DNA from: Pararhizobium_B sp963838155
GTDB taxonomy: Bacteria > Pseudomonadota > Alphaproteobacteria > Rhizobiales > Rhizobiaceae
Length of the DNA: 64,000 nucleotides
Direction: 5' to 3'
NCBI GenBank assembly: GCA_963838155.1
Contig: CAWIQE010000029.1
Location: forward strand, 62,001-126,000
The notes under the pieces are model-generated. The model had not been told where the DNA came from and searched no databases. It saw only the letters and a program-made list of their open reading frames with translations. The translations under genes and the position numbers were made by a program. This document shows positions 1 to 9,537 of the stretch, one piece after another (position 1 is the first letter of the stretch; each line of letters opens with the position of its first letter).

Positions 1-40
1 CCCCGGAGGGCGGTACAGACGGGAAAGGACCCGCCGGACA

Positions 41-1873
41 TTGGAAACGCTCTATCTCGTCATCCTGGTCGGCACCATCCTCGTCCTGCTGGCGGCGTTT
101 TCGAGCCTGCTCGCCTTTCGCTTCGGCACGCCCTTGCTGCTGCTCTTCCTGTGCATCGGGCTCATGGCCGGCACCGACGGCATGGGCGTGCAGTTCGACA
201 ACGCCCCGCTCGCCTATTTCGTCGGCGCGCTGGCGCTTGCCGTCGTGCTCTTCGATTCCGGCTTCGGCACCTCCTTCCACGCCTTCCGGCAGGCGGCGGC
301 GCCGGCGATCACGCTCGCCACCGTCGGCGTGCTCATCACGGGCGGGCTCTTCGGGCTCGTGGCGAGCCTCGTCTTCGAGATGCCGCTCATCCAGGGGCTG
401 CTCCTCGGCTCGATCGTCGCGTCGACCGACGCCGCGGCCGTCTTCTTCCTGCTGCGGATCGGCGGCATCACGGTGCGCGACCGGGTGCGCTCGACGCTGG
501 AGGTCGAATCCGGCTCCAACGATCCGATGGCGATCTTCCTCACCGTCGCGCTCACCGGCATCGCCACGGCGAGCCCCGACGCCGGGTTTCCGGCCATCGA
601 CGTCGCCCGCATGTTTGCCATGCAGATGGGCCTCGGCGTCCTGATCGGCCTGCCGGGCGGCATGGCCATCGTCTGGCTGGTGAACCGGCTCGCCATGGAA
701 CGCGGGCTGACGCCGATCTTCGTCGTCACGCTCGCCCTCCTGGTCTTCTCGCTCGCCGGCGCGATCGGCGGCTCCGGCTTCCTCGCCGTCTACATCGCCG
801 GCCTCTACGCCGGAAACCGCAAGGTGAAGAACAAGACGGCGATCCGCCGCTTCCAGGAGGGCATGACCTGGCTCGCCCAGATCGTCATGTTCCTCGTGCT
901 CGGCCTGCTGGCCACGCCGTCCCAGTTTCCCGCCATCGCGCTGCAGGCCGTCAGCCTCGCGGCCTTCCTGATCCTGGTCGCCCGGCCCGTGGCGGTGTGG
1001 CTTTGCCTGCTCCCCTACAAATACACCAACAGGGAAGCGGTGTTCGTCTCCTGGGTGGGCCTGCGCGGCGCCGTCTCCATCCTGCTCGCCATCCTCCCGG
1101 TCATGGGCGGGATGGAGCGCGGCATGCTGTTCTTCAACACCGCCTTCATCGTCGTGCTCGTCTCGCTGCTGGTGCAGGGCTGGACCATCAGCCCCATGGC
1201 CCGCCGCCTCGGGCTAGTGGTGCCGCCGCGCATCGGCCCGGTCCAGAAGATCGAGGTGGAACTGCCCGGCTCCGCGCGCCACGAACTGGTCGCCTATCGC
1301 GTGGTCAAGGGCAGCCCCGTCGTCTCCGGCGAACGCATTCCGCGCTGGGCGCGGCCCTCGCTGGTCGTGCGCGACGGCCGCTCCATGCGCTACCAGTATG
1401 CCGGCCGGCTCCAGGAGAACGACTATGTCTACCTCTTCATCTCGCCGAACTTCCCGCATCTGCTGGACCGGCTGTTCGCCAGCCCCGTGCCGGTCGAGAA
1501 GGACGACACCGAGTTCTTCGGCGCCTTCTCGATCGATCCGAAGCGGCCGGTGGCCGAGCTCGAGGCCGCCTACGGCCCCGGCCTCGTGCCCGAGAGCGAG
1601 CAGCACCTCACCCTCGCCGAACTGCTGGCACGGCGCTTCGGCGGCGCCGCCGAATATGCCGACCGGCTTCGCCTCGGACCGCTCGAGATCATCGTGCGCG
1701 ACGTCGACGACCAGGGCGAGATCACCGCGATCGGCGTTTCGCTCGAGCCGGAACCGCTGGCGCGCCCGCTGCCGGACTTCCTGAGCCGCGAGGCCCTGAG
1801 GCGGCTGGGCCGGCGCATGCGCCGCCGGCGTGCCGGCGAAGGCGGCGAGCCGCCGGAGACGCCGGCCGCCTGA
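41..1873 (+). CDS. nhaP2: K+/H+ antiporter, NhaP2 (CvrA) type, CPA1 family
   Basis: Inner-membrane cation/proton antiporter, 610 residues. The first ~390 residues are a run of hydrophobic segments with CPA1-like stretches (TDAAAVFFLLR and ESGSNDPMA). They are followed by a TrkA-C-like regulatory domain at about 400-470 and a C-terminal CorC/HlyC-type domain at about 490-580. This domain order and length match E. coli NhaP2. The chosen start is TTG at 41, preceded by a GGAAAGGA stretch at 21-28; no upstream ATG is visible within the window. The probable role, by family, is K+ extrusion in exchange for protons. The product name rests on domain architecture; the exact cation preference is inferred. 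Confidence 0.9.
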   Translation: METLYLVILVGTILVLLAAFSSLLAFRFGTPLLLLFLCIGLMAGTDGMGVQFDNAPLAYFVGALALAVVLFDSGFGTSFHAFRQAAAPAITLATVGVLITGGLFGLVASLVFEMPLIQGLLLGSIVASTDAAAVFFLLRIGGITVRDRVRSTLEVESGSNDPMAIFLTVALTGIATASPDAGFPAIDVARMFAMQMGLGVLIGLPGGMAIVWLVNRLAMERGLTPIFVVTLALLVFSLAGAIGGSGFLAVYIAGLYAGNRKVKNKTAIRRFQEGMTWLAQIVMFLVLGLLATPSQFPAIALQAVSLAAFLILVARPVAVWLCLLPYKYTNREAVFVSWVGLRGAVSILLAILPVMGGMERGMLFFNTAFIVVLVSLLVQGWTISPMARRLGLVVPPRIGPVQKIEVELPGSARHELVAYRVVKGSPVVSGERIPRWARPSLVVRDGRSMRYQYAGRLQENDYVYLFISPNFPHLLDRLFASPVPVEKDDTEFFGAFSIDPKRPVAELEAAYGPGLVPESEQHLTLAELLARRFGGAAEYADRLRLGPLEIIVRDVDDQGEITAIGVSLEPEPLARPLPDFLSREALRRLGRRMRRRRAGEGGEPPETPAA

Positions 1874-1880
1874 CCGGGCG

Positions 1881-1942
1881 GCCCGCCGGCAGAATGCCCG
1901 CCCGGGCGCTCCGGCGGCAGAATGCCCGCCCGAGCGCCCTTG
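1881..1942. repeat. short tandem direct repeat between nhaP2 and pgk
   Basis: A GC-rich unit containing CGGCAGAATGCCCGCCCG occurs twice in succession, with a single G/A difference in the following base. It includes the self-complementary GCCCGGGC. It could form a weak stem after the antiporter gene, but no T-tract follows. The remaining bases to the pgk start show nothing else. Confidence 0.6.
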
Positions 1943-2005
1943 TCTTGAAGGCGGCGCGCGATATGGTGCGGCTCCGGAACCCAGAATCCACAGCGGAAGA
2001 CGAAC

Positions 2006-3202
2006 ATGGCGACATTCAGGACCCTCGACGATCTCGGCGACATCAGCGGCAAGCGCGTCCTCGTGCGCGTCGACCTCAACGTGCCCGTCAGGGACGGCAA
2101 GGTCACCGACACCACGCGCATCGCCCGCGTCGCCCCCACCATCCGCGAGCTCTCCGGCATGGGCGCCAGGGTCGTGCTGCTCGCCCATTTCGGCCGGCCG
2201 AAGGGCAAGGCGGTGGCCGACATGTCGCTGAAGACCGTCGCCCTGGCCGTCGAGGAGGTGATCGACCATCGCGTCCACTTCGCCTCCGACTGCATCGGCG
2301 AACCGGCCGCGCAGGCCGTCGGCGCCATGGTCGACGGCGACATCCTGCTGCTCGAGAACACCCGCTTCCATCCGGGCGAAGAGGCGAACGATCCCGACTT
2401 CGCCCGCGCGCTCGCCGAAAACGGCGACATCTACGTCAACGACGCGTTTTCGGCCGCCCACCGCGCCCACGCGTCGACGGAGGGCATCGCCCGGCTGCTG
2501 CCCGCCTATGCCGGGCGCACCATGCAGGCCGAGCTGGAGGCGCTGGAGAAGGGCCTCGGGAACCCCGCCCGCCCGGTGCTGGCGATCGTGGGCGGCGCCA
2601 AGGTCTCCACCAAGATCGACCTCTTGACGAACCTCGTCACCCGGGTCGACGCGCTGGTGATCGGCGGCGGCATGGCCAACACCTTCCTCGCCGCGCGCGG
2701 CACCGACGTCGGCCGCTCGCTCTGCGAGCACGACCTCGCCGACACGGCCAGGCGGATCATGAGCGAGGCGACCAAGGCCAACTGCGCCATCGTCCTGCCG
2801 AGCGACGCCGTCGTCGCGCGGAAGTTCGAGGCGGGGGCCGAGAACGAGACGGTGGCGGTCGACGCGGTGCCCGCCGACGCGATGATCCTCGACGTCGGCC
2901 CGAAGACGGTGGAGGCCGTCAACGCCTGGATCGCCCGGGCCGCGACGCTCGTCTGGAACGGTCCGCTCGGCGCCTTCGAGATCGAACCCTTCGACCGGGC
3001 CACGATGGCGGCCGCGACATACGCCGCCGGGCGCACCCGCGAGCATCTGCTCGTCTCCGTGGCCGGCGGCGGCGACACCGTGGCCGCGCTCAACCAGGCC
3101 GGCGTGGCGGACGACTTCACCTATGTCTCCACCGCCGGCGGGGCGTTCCTGGAATGGATGGAGGGCAAGACCCTGCCGGGCGTGGAGGCGCTGTCGTCCT
3201 GA
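2006..3202 (+). CDS. pgk: phosphoglycerate kinase
   Basis: Cytosolic glycolytic/gluconeogenic enzyme interconverting 1,3-bisphosphoglycerate + ADP and 3-phosphoglycerate + ATP. The 398 residues are the usual bacterial length. The N-terminal substrate-binding strand VLVRVDLNVP, the HFGRPKG segment and the C-terminal nucleotide-binding segment GGGDTVAALNQ are all present. The ATG at 2006 is preceded by GCGGAAGACG. The gene is followed by the class I aldolase on the same strand, a common carbon-metabolism pairing in Hyphomicrobiales. The two are separated by 174 bp with its own palindrome, so they are probably transcribed separately. Confidence 0.97.
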   Translation: MATFRTLDDLGDISGKRVLVRVDLNVPVRDGKVTDTTRIARVAPTIRELSGMGARVVLLAHFGRPKGKAVADMSLKTVALAVEEVIDHRVHFASDCIGEPAAQAVGAMVDGDILLLENTRFHPGEEANDPDFARALAENGDIYVNDAFSAAHRAHASTEGIARLLPAYAGRTMQAELEALEKGLGNPARPVLAIVGGAKVSTKIDLLTNLVTRVDALVIGGGMANTFLAARGTDVGRSLCEHDLADTARRIMSEATKANCAIVLPSDAVVARKFEAGAENETVAVDAVPADAMILDVGPKTVEAVNAWIARAATLVWNGPLGAFEIEPFDRATMAAATYAAGRTREHLLVSVAGGGDTVAALNQAGVADDFTYVSTAGGAFLEWMEGKTLPGVEALSS

Positions 3203-3277
3203 GCGCTTCCGTCCCTTCGCACCGCCGCCGGCTTCGCCCGTTCGGATGAGGGCGGGACGGAGCCGCGGCGTTTCAAC

Positions 3278-3298
3278 CGATTGAATTTTTTTCAATCG
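3278..3298. promoter_or_regulatory. candidate operator palindrome upstream of fba
   Basis: Perfect 8-bp inverted repeat CGATTGAA-N5-TTCAATCG, with TTTTT as the spacer, in an unusually AT-rich patch 79 bp upstream of the aldolase start. The symmetry and position suggest a transcription-factor site in the fba promoter. A weak hairpin is an alternative. The regulator is not identified. Confidence 0.4.
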
Positions 3299-3376
3299 TT
3301 TCAGTCGTTTTGCCCGGCGTTCCCCTCTTTCGAAACATCTGTTATCGGCTTCTTTCAAAGCTACAGGAGGACCACA

Positions 3377-4402
3377 ATGTCTGAACGTCTCGAGGACATC
3401 GCAGCGAAGATGATGTCGCCCGGCAAGGGGCTTCTGGCCGCCGACGAATCCACCGGCACCATCGCCAAGCGGTTCGAATCGATCGGCCTGGAATCGACAG
3501 CCGACAGCCGGCGCGACTATCGCGAGATGCTCTTCGGCACCGAGGACGCGATGTCGCAGAACATCTCCGGCGTGATCCTCTACGACGAGACGATCCGCCA
3601 GAAGGCCGCCGACGGGACTCCGCTGGTCGAGCTGATCTCGCGCGCCGGCGCCGTGCCCGGCATCAAGGTCGACATGGGCGCCAAGCCGATGGCGCTCCAC
3701 CCCGGCGAGAAGGTCACCGAGGGTCTCGACGGGCTGCGCGAGCGCCTGAAGGAGTATTACGGGTTCGGAGCGCGCTTCGCGAAGTGGCGGGCGGCGCTGT
3801 CGATTTCGGCGACCCTTCCCTCGATCGGCTGCGTGCGCGCCAACACCGAGGCGCTGGCCCGCTACGCGGCGCTCTGCCAGGAAGCCGGCATCGTGCCGAT
3901 CGTCGAGCCGGAGGTGCTGATGGACGGCGAGCCGGCCGATCACTCCATCGAGCGCTGCGAGGCGGTGACCGAGGCGGTGCTGCGCCAGCTCTTCGCCGAC
4001 CTCGCCGACGCCCGCGTGCGGCTGGAAGGCACGATCCTCAAGCCGAACATGGTCATCGACGGCTCGAAGGCGCGCAAGGCCTCCGTCCAGGAGGTCGCCG
4101 AGCGCACCGTCGCCTGCTTCCGGCGCACCGTGCCGGCCGCCGTGGCCGGCATCGCCTTCCTGTCCGGCGGACAGTCGGAGGAGGAGGCGACCGCCCACCT
4201 CTCCGCCATGAACTCGGGCTTCGACAAGCCCTGGCCGATGACCTTTTCCTACGGCCGCGCCCTGCAGGCCGCCGCCCTCGAGGCCTGGGCCGGCCGCAAG
4301 GAAAACGTCGCCGCCGGCCAGCGCGCCTTCGCCCACCGCGCCAGGATGAACGGCCTCGCCGCCGCCGGCAACTGGCGCAAGGACCTCGAAAAGGCCGCCT
4401 GA
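3377..4402 (+). CDS. fba: class I fructose-bisphosphate aldolase
   Basis: Schiff-base aldolase cleaving fructose-1,6-bisphosphate to dihydroxyacetone phosphate and glyceraldehyde-3-phosphate; 341 residues, normal for the glycolytic class I family. The N-terminal motif LLAADESTGTIAKRF and the Schiff-base lysine in GTILKPNMV (Lys222) are present. The frame is open further upstream, but the ATG at 3377 is chosen because a near-perfect ribosome site AGGAGG lies at 3365-3370, and the aldolase homology begins just after it. It sits downstream of pgk in the same orientation. Metal-independent class I chemistry is inferred from the family. Confidence 0.95.
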   Translation: MSERLEDIAAKMMSPGKGLLAADESTGTIAKRFESIGLESTADSRRDYREMLFGTEDAMSQNISGVILYDETIRQKAADGTPLVELISRAGAVPGIKVDMGAKPMALHPGEKVTEGLDGLRERLKEYYGFGARFAKWRAALSISATLPSIGCVRANTEALARYAALCQEAGIVPIVEPEVLMDGEPADHSIERCEAVTEAVLRQLFADLADARVRLEGTILKPNMVIDGSKARKASVQEVAERTVACFRRTVPAAVAGIAFLSGGQSEEEATAHLSAMNSGFDKPWPMTFSYGRALQAAALEAWAGRKENVAAGQRAFAHRARMNGLAAAGNWRKDLEKAA

Positions 4403-4574
4403 CGCGGTTGTTCGAAGAAGCGGCCTGACGCCATCCGCGGTTGACAGCTGTCAACTCCCGGCCCGCCACACCGACCCGAAGGTGGCGCGGCCCGCACCGC
4501 CGCCCGGCCGGGCGGCACCCGCATCGCAAGGCGCGCCCTACCCCCACCGCATCCCAAGGCGCCCGCCCCAAGTC

Positions 4575-4630
4575 GATCTCCCCCCTTGAGGGGGAGATGT
4601 CCGGCAGGACAGAGGGGGGTGCGCGGCGCC
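4575..4630 (+). repeat. dispersed CTCCCCC/GGGGGAG repeat, copy 1
   Basis: The element begins GATCTCCCCCC, has TTGA as its turn, then GGGGGAGATGTC and ends CAGAGGGGGGT. The first half is a perfect stem of C and G runs. Copies with the same order lie at 4737-4797 (inverted), 7301-7352 (variant) and 7421-7472. Confidence 0.75.
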
Positions 4631-4736
4631 AGCGGCAGAGGATGGCGGTCGCGCTTCGCCACCGCAACCGCGAGACGCCGGCCGCCATGCCCCCCCGGAA
4701 AAGCCGCCCTGCCATCCCCCGGCCGCCACCACCGGA

Positions 4737-4797
4737 GACCCCCCTCTGTCGGCTGCGCCGACATCTCCCCCCTCAAGGGGGGAGATTGGAGGGTGGG
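4737..4797 (-). repeat. dispersed CTCCCCC/GGGGGAG repeat, copy 2 (inverted)
   Basis: Read on the minus strand it gives CTCCCCCCTTGAGGGGGGAG, then ATGTCGGCG and CAGAGGGGGG, the same order as copy 1. The flank GGAGGGTGG on its outer side recurs next to the 7.3-kb copy. Confidence 0.75.
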
Positions 4798-4856
4798 GCG
4801 GCCGCACGGGCGCCCCGTCGGCCGCCTGCGGCGCCAGGGACGGCGGGGTGCGGGCG

Positions 4857-6659
<1,803 letters not shown>

Positions 6660-6707
6660 AGGCGTTCCCCGTTGGTCTTGCGGCCCGTCAAAAGGCCGTG
6701 GCCGCCC

Positions 6708-6736
6708 TTGTTATCGCGATAGCCATCATGTATAGG
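6708..6736 (+). promoter_or_regulatory. candidate sigma-70 promoter of rpmE
   Basis: TTGTTA (6708-6713), a 17-bp spacer, then TATAGG (6731-6736), about 115 bp upstream of the L31 start. This is the only well-spaced pair seen in the divergent region. Confidence 0.4.
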
Positions 6737-6850
6737 CTCGCCATCGAATTGCAACGCCGTTGGCCGGCCGGCCGGCGGCGTCTTGTCTCCGGCGGCGGGC
6801 GGCCTCGCGGTCCCCTGGCGAGGACAGGACAACCGGCAGGACAGAGGACA

Positions 6851-7072
6851 ATGAAGGCTGACATCCACCCCGACTACCACACGATCAAGGTCGTCATGAC
6901 CGACGGCACCGAGTATACGACCCGTTCGACCTGGGGCTCGGAAGGCGACACCATGCACCTGGAGATCGATCCCAAGTCGCATCCCGCATGGACCGGCGGC
7001 AACCAGCAGCTCATGGACCGCGGCGGCCGCCTGTCGAAGTTCAAGAAGCGCTTCGAGGGCCTCGGCCTCTAG
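6851..7072 (+). CDS. rpmE: 50S ribosomal protein L31, zinc-free form
   Basis: Ribosomal protein of the large subunit, 73 residues, beginning MKADIHPDY, the typical alphaproteobacterial L31 N-terminus. It has no cysteines, so it lacks the CxxC zinc ribbon of the C+ form. The frame is open upstream, but homology starts at the ATG at 6851, right after AGGACA. It is a single-gene unit: the ABC exporter is divergent, and a terminator-like hairpin follows at 7117. Confidence 0.95.
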   Translation: MKADIHPDYHTIKVVMTDGTEYTTRSTWGSEGDTMHLEIDPKSHPAWTGGNQQLMDRGGRLSKFKKRFEGLGL

Positions 7073-7116
7073 AACCGCCCCGAAATCCGCGGCGCCGCAG
7101 CAATTTACGTTTCGGG

Positions 7117-7148
7117 ACGGCCGTCCTGCCTTCGCGCAGGGCGGCCGT
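7117..7148 (+). terminator. rpmE: terminator-like hairpin after rpmE
   Basis: 11-bp stem ACGGCCGTCCT/AGGGCGGCCGT with one mismatch and a 10-nt loop, 45 bp past the L31 stop. Only a short T/C run follows, so it may be a weak or Rho-assisted terminator. Confidence 0.45.
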
Positions 7149-7300
7149 TCTGCCGTTCGGCCACGCGTCCGCCGGCCGGTGCATCCGACCGCGCAGGCCC
7201 CGGACCGATCTTGGCCCTACGCCGCCGCATCGCCTGGTCGCGGGCGCCAGCCCGATCCAGCACCACGCCCACCACATCCCCAGGCGCCCGCCCCAGCCCA

Positions 7301-7352
7301 ATCTCCCCCCTTGAGGGGACCTTGAGGGGGAGATTGGAGGGTGGCGCAGCCC
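7301..7352 (+). repeat. dispersed CTCCCCC/GGGGGAG repeat, copy 3 (variant)
   Basis: AATCTCCCCCCTTGAGGGG, then a partial duplication of the centre (CCTTGAGGGGGAGATT), followed by GGAGGGTGG. It lacks the CAGAGGGG half seen in copies 1 and 4 and shares its outer flank with copy 2. Confidence 0.65.
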
Positions 7353-7420
7353 TCACGGCACCCCATCGGCCGCCACCCGCTTCAGCACCCGCCGCATCGC
7401 AAGACGCCCGCCCCAAGCCG

Positions 7421-7472
7421 ATCTCCCCCTTTGAGGGGGAGATGTCCGGCAGGACAGAAGGGGTGCGCGGCG
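7421..7472 (+). repeat. dispersed CTCCCCC/GGGGGAG repeat, copy 4
   Basis: GATCTCCCCCTTTGAGGGGG, then AGATGTCCGGCAGGACAGA and AGGGGTG, almost identical to copy 1. The preceding GCATCGCAAGACGCCCGCC matches the flank before copy 1. Confidence 0.75.
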
Positions 7473-7722
7473 GTGGCGGCGGGATGACGGTTGCGTTGCG
7501 TTCTGCCGCCCGCCCCCTGCGCGGAACCCGTGGGCTCAAGATAATTCGGAAATACTCATCAAAGCGGCAGTTTGGTGATTATTATCAATTATTGTGTGTT
7601 ATTTGCCAAATTGCGAGTTTTTCAAAATCACGGTATTTTTACTCAAGATCTGAGGACTCGAGTCGTTGGCGCGGCCGGTGGGTGGCAGGCGCTGACGACC
7701 AGCGCAAAGCGAGGCAAACTTC

Positions 7723-8724
7723 ATGCGCGACCGCGCCGAATGGCGGACGCTTCTTCTTCTCGGCGGATGCTACGCGATCTGGCTCGTCGCGGTGTTCGCG
7801 CCGCTGGACCTTCCCGCGCCGCTGCGGATCGCGCTTCTCGTTCCGGTCCTGACGCTTCATTCCTCGCTCCAGCATGAGTGCATGCACGGCCATCCGTTCC
7901 GCCGCCAGGCCCTCAACGATCTCCTCGCATGGCCGCCGATAGGCATTCTCGTCTCCTACGACCGGTTCAAGGCGACGCATCTGCGCCACCACCGCAACGA
8001 GAACATCGCCGACCCCTTCGACGACCCGGAAAGCTGGTATCTCGACAGGGACGCCTGGCGGAGGAAGTCCGCCTTGGCGCGGCACCTCTTCCTCGCCAAC
8101 AACACGCTGGCCGGCCGCATGGTCCTCGGGCCGGCGATGGGCCTCGTCGGCTTCGCGGCCTGGGAACTGCGGCAGGTCCGAGACGGCGACCGGCGCGTGA
8201 TCGTCCACTGGGGCGCCCATCTCGCCACCGCGGCGCTGCTGCTGGCGCTGATCTGCGTCGCCGGCCGCATCGGCATCGCCGGCTACCTCGCGGCCGCCTA
8301 TGCCGGCATGGGCCTGCTCATGGTCCGCACCTTCCTGGAGCATCGCGCCCACGAGCGCTCCGGCGCACGCTCCGTCATCGTCGAGGACCGGGGCCTCCTC
8401 GCCCTCCTCTTCCTCAACAACAACTTCCACTCCGTCCATCACGCCTGCCCCTCGCTCGCGTGGTATCGCCTGCCGGAGCATTTCCGCCGCAACCGCGAAC
8501 GGTTCCTCGCCATGAACGGCGGCTACCGCTACGACAGCTACGCCAAGGTGATCCGCCTGTTCGCCTTCCGCCGCAAGGAACCCGTAGAGTGGCCGCTAGA
8601 GCCTGTCCGCGTTTCAAGGAATCGCGAACAGGCTCTACCTCATTGTCTTTGCGCGCTTCCGGACGGAAAGCCGGCTTCCACCTTTCCTGGAAGCGCTCTA
8701 GAGCGCCCGCCGCAGCGCCCCTGA
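7723..8724 (+). CDS. membrane fatty acid desaturase family protein
   Basis: Di-iron membrane desaturase/hydroxylase, 333 residues. Three histidine boxes are visible (HECMHG, HLRHHRNE and FHSVHH) among hydrophobic segments, so the catalytic core is intact. The substrate is unknown; acyl lipids or carotenoid-like lipids are options. Start ATG 7723 is preceded by GCGAGGC. About 42 residues at the C-terminus (from codon ~292) are encoded by the dispersed palindromic repeat at 8596-8701, so the native stop appears to have been lost or replaced. The next gene starts 6 bp downstream and may be co-transcribed. Confidence 0.85.
   Translation: MRDRAEWRTLLLLGGCYAIWLVAVFAPLDLPAPLRIALLVPVLTLHSSLQHECMHGHPFRRQALNDLLAWPPIGILVSYDRFKATHLRHHRNENIADPFDDPESWYLDRDAWRRKSALARHLFLANNTLAGRMVLGPAMGLVGFAAWELRQVRDGDRRVIVHWGAHLATAALLLALICVAGRIGIAGYLAAAYAGMGLLMVRTFLEHRAHERSGARSVIVEDRGLLALLFLNNNFHSVHHACPSLAWYRLPEHFRRNRERFLAMNGGYRYDSYAKVIRLFAFRRKEPVEWPLEPVRVSRNREQALPHCLCALPDGKPASTFPGSALERPPQRP
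8596..8701. repeat. bipartite palindromic repeat, copy 1 (inside desaturase 3' end)
   Basis: Module A at 8596-8637 is a hairpin (AGAGCCTGT / ACAGGCTCT). Module B at 8651-8701 starts CGCGCTTCCGGACGGAAA and ends TTTCCTGGAAGCGCTCTAG. Both are read through by the desaturase frame. Confidence 0.85.
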
Positions 8725-8729
8725 CCCGA

Positions 8730-9473
8730 ATGCCCCTCGCCAGCCTCCCCATGTACGACTGGCCCGAGATTGCCGCGGCGACCGACCGGCTGTGGGCGCG
8801 GGTGCGCGACGAGATCCGGCGCGGCGGGATGGATGCTCCGGACGCGCTCCTGCGCGGCGGCGACCCCCGCGAGGCATGGGAGGCGCCGGACCTCCTGGTG
8901 GGACAGACCTGCGGCTATCCGTTCGCCACGACGCTCGCCGTCGGCCTGATCGGCACGCCGTCCTATGCCGTCGGGGCGACGCCGGGCCGGTATTCGAGCG
9001 TGATCGTCGTGCGCGCCGGCTCCACCCTCCGCTCGCCGGAAGCGCTCTCGGCGGCGACCATGGCCGTCAACGGGCGCGACTCCCAGTCGGGCTACCGCGC
9101 CCCCCTTGACCTGTTCCGGAAGGCCGGCCTCGAGATGCCGGCGCGGATCGTCGAGACGGGCGCGCACCGCCGCTCAATCCGGGCCGTCGCCGCCGGCCGT
9201 GCCGATTTCGCGGCCATCGATTCCGTCGCCTGGCGGCTGGCGCTGCGCCACGAGCCCGCCGCCGCAGCCCTTTCCGTCGTGGCCGAGACCGACGAGACCT
9301 GGGGTCTGCCGCTGATCACCGCCGCCGCCAATGCCGGCAGGGCCGCAATCCTCTTCGGCTGCGTGGAACGGGCGATCGCCGCCCTCGAAAGGCCGGATCG
9401 CGACGCGCTGATGATCGACGGACTCGTCGCCACGACGCCCGCCGACTACGCCCCGCTCGCGGCGGCGGAGTGA
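8730..9473 (+). CDS. PhnD-like solute-binding-fold protein without signal peptide
   Basis: 247 residues resembling the PhnD/SsuA-type periplasmic binding protein fold. Segments such as GQTCGYPFATTLA, VNGRDSQSGYRAPLDLF and AGRADFAAIDSVAWRL match the pattern of phosphate/phosphonate ABC binding components. No signal peptide or lipobox is visible, so it is probably cytosolic, and no permease or ATPase lies beside it. ATG 8730 lies 6 bp after the desaturase stop; a second candidate ATG is at 8751. The ligand is unknown. It may be a stand-alone ligand sensor or metabolic protein. Confidence 0.7.
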   Translation: MPLASLPMYDWPEIAAATDRLWARVRDEIRRGGMDAPDALLRGGDPREAWEAPDLLVGQTCGYPFATTLAVGLIGTPSYAVGATPGRYSSVIVVRAGSTLRSPEALSAATMAVNGRDSQSGYRAPLDLFRKAGLEMPARIVETGAHRRSIRAVAAGRADFAAIDSVAWRLALRHEPAAAALSVVAETDETWGLPLITAAANAGRAAILFGCVERAIAALERPDRDALMIDGLVATTPADYAPLAAAE

Positions 9474-9477
9474 CCAA

Positions 9478-9522
9478 AGCGCTTCCAGAAAATGACTTCC
9501 CTGAAGCGCGGAAAGGCTCTAG
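9478..9522. repeat. degenerate copy of the palindromic repeat
   Basis: AGCGCTTCCAGAAAATGACT, then TCCCTGAAGCGCGGAAAGG and CTCTAG. The ends match the family but the centre has decayed. It lies between two convergent genes. Confidence 0.55.
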
Positions 9523-9537
9523 GCGGGCGCGGCCGGG

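Larger units (their letters stand above)
4403..4856. other. repeat-filled gap between fba and the ABC exporter
   Basis: No coding sequence is supportable here. The two flanking genes converge. The gap holds two inverted copies of the CTCCCCC/GGGGGAG repeat (4575-4630 and 4737-4797), with GC-rich flanks that partly recur at 7.3-7.5 kb. The inverted arrangement could fold into a large cruciform or act as a bidirectional transcription end. Confidence 0.6.
7073..7722. other. 650-bp gap: hairpin, two repeats, AT-rich promoter region
   Basis: No convincing gene. It holds a terminator-like hairpin after rpmE, two copies of the CTCCCCC/GGGGGAG repeat with shared GC-rich flanks, and then a sharply AT-rich stretch at about 7540-7655 containing ATTATTATCAATTATTG. 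That stretch contrasts with the GC-rich surroundings and probably holds the desaturase promoter. Confidence 0.6.

Noticed and set aside
1214..4336. Open frame of about 1,040 codons on the minus strand opposite the antiporter, pgk and fba
   Set aside because: The plus strand has three clear enzymes with correct motifs; the antisense frame is low-complexity and crosses their intergenic regions.
7211..7852. Plus-strand ORF of 213 codons before the desaturase
   Set aside because: It reads through two repeats and the AT-rich promoter patch and overlaps the desaturase start in another frame.
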